60,728 bases of DNA, from the NCBI RefSeq assembly GCF_002105535.1, contig NZ_CP015848.1, positions 1,823,192 to 1,883,919 of the forward strand, read 5' to 3'. Below the pieces are notes generated by a model. That model was not told where the DNA came from and did not search any database. It saw only the letters and a program-made list of their open reading frames with translations. Every line of letters begins with the position of its first letter. Position 1 is the stretch's first letter. Of the stretch, positions 1 through 8,669 are shown piece by piece. This DNA comes from Magnetospirillum sp. ME-1. Lineage in GTDB: Bacteria; Pseudomonadota; Alphaproteobacteria; Rhodospirillales; Magnetospirillaceae. The translations under genes were made by a program, and so were the position numbers.

Positions 1-265
1 ACTGGGCGTTATCAGCCTCTTCAGGCCAGCATCCCCCCTCAGATCGCCGCCTCGCCGAGCCGGATCGCGGCCAACACGCCCCCCTCCCCGCCCCCTGATC
101 CGGCCGATCCTCACGGTCATTGCATCCATGCCGACCATATTGACCATGCCGGTCATCATGGGCATGGCAACCGCCACGGCCATGACGATTCTTCCGCTCA
201 TGGCGATCGCTCCGGCCAGGGCGATCCACATCCTCCCAGGGACCATGCCGAAGGAGGAGTTCCCC

Positions 266-547
266 ATGATCATCGAGGTCAATGCCGTCGCCTTCCGCCA
301 GACCCTGGGCGACAAGATCAATCAGGTGCAGTACCGCGGCGACAGCATCGTCGTCACCAAGGACGGTCAGCCGGTCGCCGCCCTGGTGGAGATCGAGCTG
401 TTTGACCGGCTTCGCGATCTCGCCGCCAGCCTCGACCGCATGGCCGACTGGATGGCCCGCGAGTTCAGCCAGATCCCCTTCGCCGACGGGCTCGAGATCA
501 TCGCCAACCATACCGCCGGGGGCTCAGCCCCGGCGGACCGGGAGTGA
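266..547 (+). CDS. Phd/YefM-family antitoxin
   Basis: A 93-residue protein starting MIIEVNAVAFRQ. It has the usual N-terminal Phd/YefM pattern: a conserved stretch running into VVTKDGQPVAALVEIELFDRL, the strand-helix DNA-binding fold seen in type II antitoxins. The start at 266 is chosen because AAGGAGGAG lies at 251-259, at ideal spacing; the longer upstream reading in the same frame is low-complexity and has no such site. Only 4 bp separate its stop from the PIN-like gene, so the two are probably co-translated. By family, it should neutralise the downstream toxin and autorepress the operon. The C-terminal toxin-binding part (residues 60-93) is not recognisable by itself. Confidence 0.8.
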   Translation: MIIEVNAVAFRQTLGDKINQVQYRGDSIVVTKDGQPVAALVEIELFDRLRDLAASLDRMADWMAREFSQIPFADGLEIIANHTAGGSAPADRE

Positions 548-551
548 CGCC

Positions 552-959
552 ATGACCATGCTCAGGATCATCACCGATGCCGAGACCCTGCTGGCTGGCT
601 TTGCCTATCCGTCGTCGGCCCAGGGGCGGATCGTGGCGGCCTGGCGCCACAAGGCGCTCGAGATCGCCCTCACGCCCCGCGCCATGGCCCGCCTCGCAGA
701 AGGCATGACAAGGCTGGGCCGGGCCGCCGGCTGGCCCCCTCTCCAGGTCTGCGCCATGGTGAACGCCGTCGCCCTGCAGGTCATCCGGCTTGGATCAGAC
801 GAAGTGATCGGGCCCGCTCCGTCCGGCGAAGGCAAAGCGGTCCATCGCGAATTGCCGCGCGGCGCGGCCTGTGTGGTCACCCATGACGAAACCGTCCTGG
901 CCCAGGACCTCGGCGTCCGGATTGTGACCCCTGGGGACTTCTGGGCGGCCTATGGCTGA
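552..959 (+). CDS. PIN-like toxin component (PIN_3/COG1569 type)
   Basis: A 135-residue protein directly downstream of the Phd-type antitoxin. An early acidic residue sits in ITDAETLLAGF, where PIN nucleases have their first catalytic Asp. The C-terminal segment CVVTHDETVLAQDLGVRIVTPGDFW matches the late PIN pattern (Thr-x-Asp, then a strand ending in TPxxF). PIN toxins are Mg-dependent RNases. The middle is poorly conserved by eye, so activity is uncertain. Its last 10 bases overlap the 3' end of the oppositely oriented ISL3 transposase, so the C-terminus may have been supplied or trimmed by the insertion. The annotation rests on these motifs plus the antitoxin neighbour. Confidence 0.55.
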   Translation: MTMLRIITDAETLLAGFAYPSSAQGRIVAAWRHKALEIALTPRAMARLAEGMTRLGRAAGWPPLQVCAMVNAVALQVIRLGSDEVIGPAPSGEGKAVHRELPRGAACVVTHDETVLAQDLGVRIVTPGDFWAAYG

Positions 960-2284
960 GGCGGAGAGTGACCAACAGTGAGATGATCGACAATCCTCTC
1001 CGTCGTCCAGCCCTGGTTGCGGAGCGTGGCCCAGGCCCAGAGGATCTCGCTGGCCAGAATGCCGACACGCGGCCGCGCCCCCATGCGGTACAGGGCCTTG
1101 GCGCGGAAGCGCCGGAAATCCAGCGTCCGCCCCTCGCGGTGGATCCGTTTCAGGCGGCCATTGGCGTTCTCGGTCATGGCGTTGGTGGTTCGGCCGGTGC
1201 GCCAATAGGCCAGGATCGGCCCATGCCAGTTGCGGATCATCGCCGCCACCGGCGCAAATTGCGGCGCCTGCTCCGCCACCGCATCGACGCAGGCCAGCCA
1301 CTTGTCCAGCCACGCTTCGGCGCGCACGGGATCCTTCTGGTCATAGACCTCGAACAGCCCCTCTTTGAGATCATAGGCGAGACCGAGATCGGGATGGCGG
1401 CGGCACAGCCCGTTCAGGCTTTCCCTCTCTGCCAAGGCCAACTCGTAGGCCCGCTTGTGCAGCAGGGCGCGGCCGGCATTGAGGCGGGCGGCGGCGGACC
1501 TGCCAACCCGCTTCCTGACCCCTTCCCGCACCGTATTGAGGGCCTCGCGGGCCTTCTGGGTGACATGCCAGCGATCGACCACCACCATGGCGCCAGGGAA
1601 ACACTCCCGTGCCACCTCCTCATAGGCGCGGGTCATGTCGATGGCCACCACCTCGACCGCATCGGCTCCCTCAAGGCCGTCGAAGAAGGCCCGGAAATGC
1701 TCCTTGCCGCGTCCTTCCAGAATGTCGATCAGGGCGCCGCTGTCGAGATCCACCACCACGCCCCGCCACACCCGTCCGATATGGGCCTCGTCGATACCCA
1801 GCCGGCGGGGCGCCAGGGGTGGCGCCACCGGCTGCCAGCGCCATGCCGCCTCATCGAAGATCTGGCCGATGACACGCTCATCCACCCCGGTGCGCCGCGC
1901 CACCTCGACCGTACTGGCGCGGTGGCTCTCATGCTCGATCATGGCGACCAGACGGGTGGTCATCGGTCGGGTGACGTCCAGCCAGTCCGGGCGCAGGCGG
2001 CGCGTCGTCTTGCACGTCCCGCAGCGAAGCACCGGATAGGCGAGGTGGATCCGCCGGTGCGCCAGACCCAGGGGCACGTCCTGTATCTCCACCATCACCG
2101 GCTGCTTGCTCGCCATGCGGCCCGGACAGCCGTGGGGGCAGAGCCGGTCCGCATCGACAGCAACGAGGTGGGCCTCGGTGATCTCCAGCCGGGTCCCGTC
2201 CGGGTCCAGGGTGATGCTGGTCGGTCCTTCAAGCAGGCCGGGCAGGCCGAAGCGGTTGGCAATCATCGTCCTCATCTCCCCCAT
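950..2284 (-). mobile_element. ISL3-family transposase gene (444 aa)
   Basis: An intact open frame. The N-terminal zinc-ribbon-like part has cysteines near residues 49/53 and 88/91. A helix-turn-helix-like region around 120-150 follows, then a DDE core: Asp165 in LGIDEAHIG, Asp216 in VVAIDMTRAY, and a late Glu in MTENANGRLKRIHREG. The WHVTQKAREALN segment and the ending are typical of ISL3 transposases. The length of 444 fits the family and no frameshift is visible. Terminal inverted repeats and target duplications could not be identified: the left end would have to lie inside the PIN-like gene or further left, and the right end somewhere in 2285-2480. It may still be active. Confidence 0.88.
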
Positions 2285-2440
2285 GGTTCCTGGGAGGAGC
2301 TGGGTCGGATCGAGGACCGGCGTTCAGGTCCACGATCAGGGACGTCAAGGAGGGCTTAACACTCTTCGGGGAGATATCCGGGCGCGTTTTCCCTGCATCG
2401 GCCAGCCATCCCTTCTTCGGAGCGACCACGTGGCCTGCTC

Positions 2441-2473
2441 CACAGAAACTTACGAAAAGCGTAAGTTTCTGTG
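2441..2473. repeat. perfect 14-bp inverted repeat
   Basis: CACAGAAACTTACG at 2441-2454 and its exact complement at 2460-2473 are separated by 5 bases. It sits between the transposase start and the XRE-family gene. No T-run follows on either strand, so it is not an obvious intrinsic terminator. It could be part of an IS end, an operator or a Rho-independent-like hairpin. Confidence 0.7.
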
Positions 2474-2544
2474 TGGCGAGTATGATGGCTGACCGTCCCC
2501 TGCCCACCGTTGTGGGAAACAAACCTGCGATCTCTGAACCGAGA

Positions 2545-2754
2545 TCACCCTTCCTCCGCCAATCCCAGGGCGGACAGGATACGCCAGGCATTTTCCAGTC
2601 GAAGATTTCCATCACCCTTTTCCAAGGCGATGACGGTGACGTGGCCAACGTCGGCCAGATCGGCCAGGGCCTTCTGGGAGAGACCGGCGCGCTTGCGTCG
2701 CTCAAGGGCCAGAGCGGCAAGGACTTTCAGGTCCGGCAGCTTCGCATCAGCCAT
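2545..2754 (-). CDS. small XRE-family HTH protein, HipB-like partner of HipA
   Basis: A 69-residue protein that is almost entirely one XRE helix-turn-helix domain (GLSQKALADLADVGHVTVIALEKG). The ATG at 2754 overlaps the last 8 bases of hipA (ATGGCTGA), so the two should be translationally coupled. By family it is the DNA-binding antitoxin/repressor of a HipA kinase. The order is unusual: in the classical module hipB comes first, here it comes second. A 69-residue length is short for HipB and leaves little outside the HTH for binding HipA. Confidence 0.75.
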   Translation of the reverse strand: MADAKLPDLKVLAALALERRKRAGLSQKALADLADVGHVTVIALEKGDGNLRLENAWRILSALGLAEEG

Positions 2755-3934
2755 GGAGTCTCTCCCAGGCGGAGGCGACCGAAGCGCGATAGGCCCAACT
2801 GCGTCCCTCGTCCAGCCGCAATCCCTGCCGTAATCGCTTGTCCAGGGCCGGTTTGCGTCGAGCCAGCTCGGCCAGCACACTCTCGGCGGCCCGGCGGGCC
2901 AGTCCGATTTCCTCGGCAATTCCGAGCAGCAGGGCGCGGTCGTAGCGCTCCCAGTGCAGCCGCTCGTCGCCAATGGCCAAGCCGAAGCGGGTGGTATAGC
3001 CGGCATCGGCGTAGAGATAGCCGTTGAGAACGTCATAGGCCGGCGACAGCCGCAGGCCTTCCCCGCTCTCCACCAGACTCCAGTTCTTCAGATGGCAGTC
3101 CACATTGCCCAGCAGCACATAAGCGGCCAAACGCTTGAACAGGCGTCTGGCGTCGAGCAGACGGGCCGCCGAATGACCCAGGGCGCGACCGATCGCCTCA
3201 TAGCCGGCATTGTACTTGCCGTGGTGATCAAAGCCGGGAGGCTGACTGATCACCTGGGCGAAATCCTCGCAGCGGAGCTTGGCGCCCCCGGCGCGGTCAA
3301 AGCGGCTGACCACCAGGGCAATACCCTCGATTCCGTCGATGGGCGCCAGGGATGAAACCGCCACCTCGTCCCCGCCCAGCAGGATGCGCAGCAGCTCCAG
3401 GGTCGTTGCCTCATTGGCAACCATGTCGGGCAGACGGCTCTCCGGGAACTTGGCGATATAGGGGGCAACGTCATCCGCGCCAGCAGGACGGAAGCCCCCG
3501 GCGCCATTGTCGGCGCACAGGATCTTGGCCTGGACGCCGCTGATAGTCCGCTCGTTCTGGACCGCGGCGGCATCAAGGGGGGCAGAAGCGCCTTTGAGGC
3601 GGACCTTGTCATGGCTATGGCCCGGATCGCTGATCCCCACCGCGCCGATGCAATCCGCCCCGAAGGCCAGCAGGATGCCGAAATCGTCGTCCCGGTCGAT
3701 TTCGGCGAAAGCCGATTGCCGCTCCCGCAGCCACCCTTCCGGCGCCAGATGGGCAAAGAATGGGTGAATGCCATGGGGGTATTCGTGGACTTTTCCGGAG
3801 ACCGGCAAGGCACAGGCGATCGACTGATCGACGCCATCATCATAGGAGAAGCGGGTGCCACCGCCCGCCAGTTCCGAGAGGATGCCCACCCGCTGGTTCT
3901 TGAAGGTGACGATGCCGTAGCGCAGGGTGGCCAT
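2747..3934 (-). CDS. hipA: HipA-family serine/threonine kinase toxin
   Basis: A 395-residue protein with the full HipA layout. The N-terminal couple_hipA subdomain covers roughly residues 1-100. The kinase domain has the glycine-type loop ISGVQAKI, the YIAKFPES strand with its ATP-binding Lys, NEATTLELL, the catalytic loop LLGNVDCHLKNWSL and the metal-binding LSPAYDVLNG. All key catalytic residues appear present. By family it phosphorylates a tRNA synthetase or another translation target and slows growth; the target here is unknown. It is the first gene of a two-gene operon with the XRE gene. An AT-rich upstream region with three GGTA...TACC dyads is the likely autoregulated promoter. Confidence 0.88.
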   Translation of the reverse strand: MATLRYGIVTFKNQRVGILSELAGGGTRFSYDDGVDQSIACALPVSGKVHEYPHGIHPFFAHLAPEGWLRERQSAFAEIDRDDDFGILLAFGADCIGAVGISDPGHSHDKVRLKGASAPLDAAAVQNERTISGVQAKILCADNGAGGFRPAGADDVAPYIAKFPESRLPDMVANEATTLELLRILLGGDEVAVSSLAPIDGIEGIALVVSRFDRAGGAKLRCEDFAQVISQPPGFDHHGKYNAGYEAIGRALGHSAARLLDARRLFKRLAAYVLLGNVDCHLKNWSLVESGEGLRLSPAYDVLNGYLYADAGYTTRFGLAIGDERLHWERYDRALLLGIAEEIGLARRAAESVLAELARRKPALDKRLRQGLRLDEGRSWAYRASVASAWERLHG

Positions 3935-4024
3935 GGTATTGAATTCCGTACCGATGCGGCGAGTTCGACGGTATTTGGTTATGAAAACAATACCGAATCA
4001 TAGGGCGGTATCGCTATCTATACC
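3935..4024 (-). promoter_or_regulatory. candidate hipA operator array
   Basis: Three dyads precede hipA: GGTA-N10-TACC at 3935-3952 next to the start codon, GGTATT-N13-AATACC at 3970-3994, and GGTAT-N8-ATACC at 4007-4024. The third has the same arm length and 8-base spacer as the known E. coli HipB operator architecture (TATCC-N8-GGATA), with different arms. The region is clearly AT-richer than its surroundings. Operator function is inferred. Confidence 0.5.
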
Positions 4025-4043
4025 AATAATGCAAAATCGTCAA
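4017..4043 (-). promoter_or_regulatory. possible sigma-70-type promoter of hipA
   Basis: Read on the minus strand, TTGACG (4038-4043) is followed after 15 bases by TATAGA (4017-4022), or after 17 bases by TAGATA. The -10 region falls inside the 4007-4024 dyad, which would suit repression. The spacing is imperfect, so this is a weak prediction. Confidence 0.35.
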
Positions 4044-4188
4044 GATAATGTATTGAAAACCGCACCAACGCGGAAGAGAAAGCGGCTTCCGCCGATCACA
4101 GCATGGCCAGAGAAGAGACCATATCCACAGCGTCTCTTGCGGTGAATATGACCCTTTCCCATCCGTCAGCTTTGCGCTTTCAAAACCC

Positions 4189-4201
4189 GTGACCGGGTCA
4201 C
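4189..4201. repeat. 13-bp palindrome beside the recombinase stop codon
   Basis: GTGACC-G-GGTCAC lies immediately downstream of the distal recombinase gene, with one base between it and the stop codon. It might be a recombinase core site or a weak hairpin. No matching copy was found beside the other end of the module at 8414-8556. Confidence 0.35.
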
Positions 4202-4202
4202 C

Positions 4203-6428
4203 TCAGGCCGCCTCCCAGACCCTGTTCAGAATGCGGGCGGCGATCTCGGCCTTGTCTTGCGGCAAGAAGCGGCCGTAATGCTGGGCAACCATCTCCGGCG
4301 TGTCCTGAATGGCGTAGCTGGCCTGCTCGTAGGAGCCGGTCTGCTTAAGGATGTGAGTCGCCAGGACGTCGCGCACATTGTGCGGCCCATGGGGCAGAAG
4401 CCCCTTGATCGCGCCACGCCCGGTCCAGGGATTGAAGATGCCGTAGCGCTGGATGACCAGCCGCCACGCCTCATAGAAGGTGTTCTGGTTGTAGGCGGCA
4501 TTGGTGCTGGTCATCTTCGCGGTCTTGACGAAGAAGGTCCCGGGATCGGCGCCGGGCCCGATCAGCCGGGCGCGGTGACGATCGATATAGGCCTCGATCT
4601 TTTCATAGAGACCGCCCAGATCCGGAAGAATCAGGCGGAACGGCTTGGCGCCGAAAAAGGACGAACCGGCATTCTTGAAGGCAACCGACGGGATCAGGAT
4701 TTCCCAGCCATGGTCCCGTGAGCTCCATCTGAGCTCGCCCCGCTTCATGTCTTCCAGGCGGCGCTCCGGCGTCGGCAACTGGTCCCGGCGACAAAGAAGC
4801 AACTCCCGGAGGTTCTTCTGCCTCAGGCCGGTGTGCAAGCCGATTCTCAGCAGCAGGAAGGCCCGCACGCCCTCGGCGGCGGCCCGTGGCTGCCGACGCT
4901 CATCCGGCATGCGACACAGGATCTCCTCGGTGATCTTGCGGTATTCCCCAACCGGACTGGGCGCTTCGAGAACCGACAATATCGGCTCGAACGGGTCCCG
5001 GTGAATGCGGGCGACGCGGCCGATTTCCTTGATGCGCCGGCGGGCATGACGATACATCCGCTCGCAGGCCGACACCCAGTCAGCCTTAGCTTCGTCAATT
5101 TCCTGGCGGGTGATCAGTCCTTCGACTTCCCTGAGGTGATCGCCGATGCCCGGCTTCTGCCGCAGCCAGCCGGTCTCTTCTCGGCAAAAGGCGGCGGCGA
5201 TCGTCAGAAGATCGACCTCCCACTTGGTGTAGAAGCCGCGGCGCTGCTCGCGCCATTGCAGATACCAGTCCCAGACCTGCGGGAAGACCATCATCGCGAA
5301 GGTAAGGCTCTTCGGATCGGTGCCGTATCCCCGAACCTCACTCTCCGCCGGGGCGGCGAAGGCGCCGAACCACAGCCCGAAATGCTCGATTCTCTGTGAT
5401 GCGGTTTCCTCCCCCCACACACCGTTGCGCTGCAGGCCATAGGCGGTGAAGGTCGAAGTCTTGAATTTGAGGAGTTCGGCCAGTTCCGCGTTCAATTGGG
5501 CCGGCGCGTCGATGATGCCCGGCTCATCCGGCGCCTTTGCGAGGGATGGCCTTCTTCGTGGCGCGGACGCACAGGCGAACCGGACCGCGTAGTGCTGGCG
5601 CATGGCGGAAGCCTGAAATCGCCGATAATCCGTGGAGCCGCTGATGATGACATTGCGCACCCAGTCGAGAATTTCCGCCTGCTCATGGCGCGGGCGGGCG
5701 TTGAAATCATCGGGCAGATGCCAAGCCAGACGGCGGCGCTCGGATGCGGACACATTCTCCAAGTCAAAGCCGGTTGGGGCCCGAACCAGATTGGCGGCCT
5801 TCTCGGCAAAATACCCTTTCGGCAGCCGATAACGCCTTTCGACGCGGCGCAGGACATCGAGGCTGATCACTGAGCGGGGAGCCTTTGCCCCACGGGCCCA
5901 GGAGAGCAATGTGCTGAGGTGTATGCCGTCTTCCGGCCTTACGACAGCCTTGAAGAGGTGATGGATCGACTCGCCGTGGCGGGTGGCGTGCAGCCGCAAA
6001 GCCGAGCCCAGATCGTCTGGCTCATCCCAGTCCTCCGTCACCGGGTCGGGAAAGTCCACGATCGCCTTGCGCGGCCTTCCCACCGGCCTCTTCGCTTCTC
6101 GCGGCGGCGTACACTTCCGGGCCTTGTCGCCATTGTTTGCCCGAAGCCGCAATTCGGCTTCAGCGACCGAGCGGGCGACCGCATCCAGGATCGGCTGCAA
6201 CTGAGCCCTCTGCGATTTCAGCGGCGCGGCCTCATATGAAATGGCGTCTGCAATCGCCTCGAAATCGATCTGGGTGCCTCGGTATGGCGGGAACTCCTTT
6301 CGCGCCAGCAGGCCCACCAGATAGCCCTGAAGCGCGAGGGTGAGGTCGGCAGGCAGAACAGGGGCGAGACGTCGCTCGCAGAACATTTCGATCCTGCGAG
6401 GCGTCAACGCGGAGAATGATGATTTCAT
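4203..6428 (-). CDS. large divergent tyrosine recombinase, second gene of a pair
   Basis: About 741 residues from the ATG at 6428, chosen because GGAAGAG precedes it; a TTG at 6494 would add 22 residues. Only the last third is recognisable. IGLHTGLRQKN gives the first catalytic Arg, a Lys lies in VAFKNAGSSFFG, HNVRDVLATHIL gives the His-x-x-Arg box, and MVAQHYGRF gives the Tyr nucleophile. The position that is normally His/Trp in a GH or GW motif reads IQD, a departure from the family. The 450-residue N-terminal part has no domain I can name. It lies 68 bp downstream of another tyrosine recombinase on the same strand, so the two probably act together. Confidence 0.72.
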   Translation of the reverse strand: MKSSFSALTPRRIEMFCERRLAPVLPADLTLALQGYLVGLLARKEFPPYRGTQIDFEAIADAISYEAAPLKSQRAQLQPILDAVARSVAEAELRLRANNGDKARKCTPPREAKRPVGRPRKAIVDFPDPVTEDWDEPDDLGSALRLHATRHGESIHHLFKAVVRPEDGIHLSTLLSWARGAKAPRSVISLDVLRRVERRYRLPKGYFAEKAANLVRAPTGFDLENVSASERRRLAWHLPDDFNARPRHEQAEILDWVRNVIISGSTDYRRFQASAMRQHYAVRFACASAPRRRPSLAKAPDEPGIIDAPAQLNAELAELLKFKTSTFTAYGLQRNGVWGEETASQRIEHFGLWFGAFAAPAESEVRGYGTDPKSLTFAMMVFPQVWDWYLQWREQRRGFYTKWEVDLLTIAAAFCREETGWLRQKPGIGDHLREVEGLITRQEIDEAKADWVSACERMYRHARRRIKEIGRVARIHRDPFEPILSVLEAPSPVGEYRKITEEILCRMPDERRQPRAAAEGVRAFLLLRIGLHTGLRQKNLRELLLCRRDQLPTPERRLEDMKRGELRWSSRDHGWEILIPSVAFKNAGSSFFGAKPFRLILPDLGGLYEKIEAYIDRHRARLIGPGADPGTFFVKTAKMTSTNAAYNQNTFYEAWRLVIQRYGIFNPWTGRGAIKGLLPHGPHNVRDVLATHILKQTGSYEQASYAIQDTPEMVAQHYGRFLPQDKAEIAARILNRVWEAA

Positions 6429-6496
6429 TGAACTCTTCCGATATTTGCGGGGGCGCCCCGTTATCAGAGATTCAATCTTCGAGAAAGACCGCAAGA

Positions 6497-8413
6497 TCAG
6501 GCATTGTCGGCCCCCCGCACCTTTCCCGGAACAAGACGCTTTTTCTTGGGCAGCTTCAGAGCGATTTCGCCCGGCCGAAACCGGCGTTGCATTCCGATCA
6601 GCCCCGGATGGGCACGGGCAGAATCCACCTCGGCGCTCAGCACCTCGAAGGCCACCTTGTCCAACTCCCTCTTCATGTCGGCCAATGACAGCCGATTGGT
6701 ATGGAGGTAGGTGCGGACATCGACGCCCTTGCCCAGGGTCCAGCCGCCGATGATCTTGCGGATGCGGTCGTCCATGACGGGAAAGGCGGTGGTGTTCCAG
6801 GTGTGGCGCAGGGAATGGGGAGACGTCGCGGACCGTTTGACGCCGACCGCCGCCAGCCAGGCTGCGAAATCATCGCGGATGGACGCGAAATATCCGGCCT
6901 GCCCGTAGCGCTTGACCGCGAACAGCTTCCGCTCGCCGGCCTCCTGGCGAACCTTCAGGTAGTCGAGAAATTCGAGGTCGAGCAGACGCTGATGGATCGG
7001 GATGCGACGGGGTGTCGAGCGGTCATTCTTCAAGCTCTTGTCGCCCCAGCGGGCGGCCCCATCCGCCCCCCTGGTCTGATCGCTGATGTCGATGGCCCAG
7101 ACGCCGTCGGCCTCCATCACATCGGCCACATCCAGCTGTGCGGCCTCGCTCGGCCTCAGACCGTGATAGAGCATCACCAGCGGAAGCCAGTTCAACCCTT
7201 CGACACGATAGGCGCGTGGAAACATGGCGCGCAAATCGTCCGGGCCGAATGGCTCCTTGCCTTCCTCCTGCCGGTCGTCGGGTAGGTGAAGAGTCAGGCC
7301 AAGCGCCGGATGGGCGTCGATCTTCTGCTCGTTGAGGGCATAGGTGAAGATCGTGCTGATGTTGCGCAGGTACTTGTTGCGCGTGCCCGACATCAGGCAC
7401 GGAACGATCTCGCCCTTGGCGCGGGCGGTCTTGACGGCCTGGGCCATCCGCCGGAAATCCATCCCATCGAACCTGCCGTCACGCTTGGCGTCGGGCGCCG
7501 GCAGATTAAGGATCACATCCTGGACCCGGCGGATATCGTCGCGGCCGATGGAGCGAACGGCAACGTTCTCTCCCAACACCTCCTTCAGGTTGCGCACAGT
7601 GGTCTCGTAGTTGCGGCGCGTTACGACGGCCAGATTGGCCCGATGGCTGTCGGCGAAGAAGCGTTCGATCAGGTCGCCCAGGGTGATGTTGTCGTCGGAA
7701 GGAACGCCCCTGGATCGGGACCGGGCCAGATAGGGGTGCGCCCGCGCTGGCAACAGCGCCGCAGGAATCTCCTCGGCGATCTGCGCCCGGGCGACTTCCC
7801 CCAGATCGGCGCCGCTGACCATGGCCGCCACCTCGGCCAGCGGCATCGCCTCGTCAGCACCCCTGCCACCCTCCTGGAAATCCAACAAGGTGTTGGCCTC
7901 ACGGATCCACTGGCGTGCCTGGCTTGGATCGACAACGGACTGGGGCGGCAAAGCAAAGCGCCCACGGCGGGTGGCAAGATCGCGCTGCCAGTCCAACGCC
8001 GTGCCCCGCGCCGATTCCAGCATCGCCCACTTCCGGGCCTCCAACTCCGCTTTACGCTGTGGATCGTCGGTGGTCATCGCCTCGACCGACAGAGCGCCGA
8101 GAGTCAAAGCCTCGCCTTCGCTAATGGCTGCCAATGTTGCGCCGGAGGCTTCCGTCTCCCATCGCACAAGCGAACCGACAGCCTGTGGGGCGAGAGGATC
8201 CTGGTTGGCCAGACGCTCGAACTCGGCCTTGATCTGCCCGACTTCGATATCCTTCCGGTTCTCGGCAACCTTCGGATCGCGGGTGCCCAGACTGCGGATC
8301 AGAATGTCCTTCCCCCCGAAGAAGGCGCGCAGAGGCTTCGGGATGGCCATGCGGACATAGAACGTATCGCCCTTGCGGAACAGATACCGGGACAACCCAT
8401 TTTTCTTGCCCAT
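6497..8413 (-). CDS. tyrosine recombinase/integrase with DUF6538-like N-terminus
   Basis: 638 residues from the ATG at 8413 (TGGAG 6 bases upstream); a TTG at 8425 is a weaker start. The N-terminal RYLFRKGDTFYVRMAIPKPL resembles the DUF6538 segment found at the start of many phage-type integrases. A SAM-like core-binding region is around residues 240-340. The catalytic domain has Arg in YHGLRPSEAAQL, Lys in WGDKSLKND, the box SPHSLRHTWNT, Trp in IIGGWTLGKG and the nucleophile in VRTYLH. The full catalytic set is present, so it should be active. It is first in a two-recombinase operon and may mark one end of an integrated element. Confidence 0.85.
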   Translation of the reverse strand: MGKKNGLSRYLFRKGDTFYVRMAIPKPLRAFFGGKDILIRSLGTRDPKVAENRKDIEVGQIKAEFERLANQDPLAPQAVGSLVRWETEASGATLAAISEGEALTLGALSVEAMTTDDPQRKAELEARKWAMLESARGTALDWQRDLATRRGRFALPPQSVVDPSQARQWIREANTLLDFQEGGRGADEAMPLAEVAAMVSGADLGEVARAQIAEEIPAALLPARAHPYLARSRSRGVPSDDNITLGDLIERFFADSHRANLAVVTRRNYETTVRNLKEVLGENVAVRSIGRDDIRRVQDVILNLPAPDAKRDGRFDGMDFRRMAQAVKTARAKGEIVPCLMSGTRNKYLRNISTIFTYALNEQKIDAHPALGLTLHLPDDRQEEGKEPFGPDDLRAMFPRAYRVEGLNWLPLVMLYHGLRPSEAAQLDVADVMEADGVWAIDISDQTRGADGAARWGDKSLKNDRSTPRRIPIHQRLLDLEFLDYLKVRQEAGERKLFAVKRYGQAGYFASIRDDFAAWLAAVGVKRSATSPHSLRHTWNTTAFPVMDDRIRKIIGGWTLGKGVDVRTYLHTNRLSLADMKRELDKVAFEVLSAEVDSARAHPGLIGMQRRFRPGEIALKLPKKKRLVPGKVRGADNA

Positions 8414-8556
8414 GCCGCACTCCAATCCAGCGCAGGCACAATAGCCGGATCGGCCAAAAATGTGAACGAAAAATGTGAACTGCAGATGTGAATTACGGCT
8501 TCAATACTATGTTTTATAACGATTTTTAAAAACTTGAATTCCTCCCTAAACTCAAG

Positions 8557-8584
8557 CCGCTGGGGCAACCCAGCGGTTTTTTTT
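8557..8584 (+). terminator. intrinsic terminator without an upstream + strand gene
   Basis: Stem CCGCTGGG/CCCAGCGG with a GCAA loop (8557-8576), followed by eight T on the + strand. This is a textbook Rho-independent terminator. No + strand gene ends to its left within several kilobases; the nearest genes there run leftward. It is probably the remnant terminator of a host gene separated from it by integration. Confidence 0.85.
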
Positions 8585-8669
8585 GCCCTCCTATCCGGTG
8601 GGCATGGCATTAGTCCTTCTGGTATACACCTTTGAGTGTGACCCCTCCTAACGAGAGCCATTCTCGACG

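Noticed and set aside
128..265. N-terminal extension of the antitoxin to 128
   Set aside because: Repetitive Met/Ala/Ile sequence lies in a frame parallel to a His-rich one; the ribosome site at 251-259 clearly serves the start at 266.
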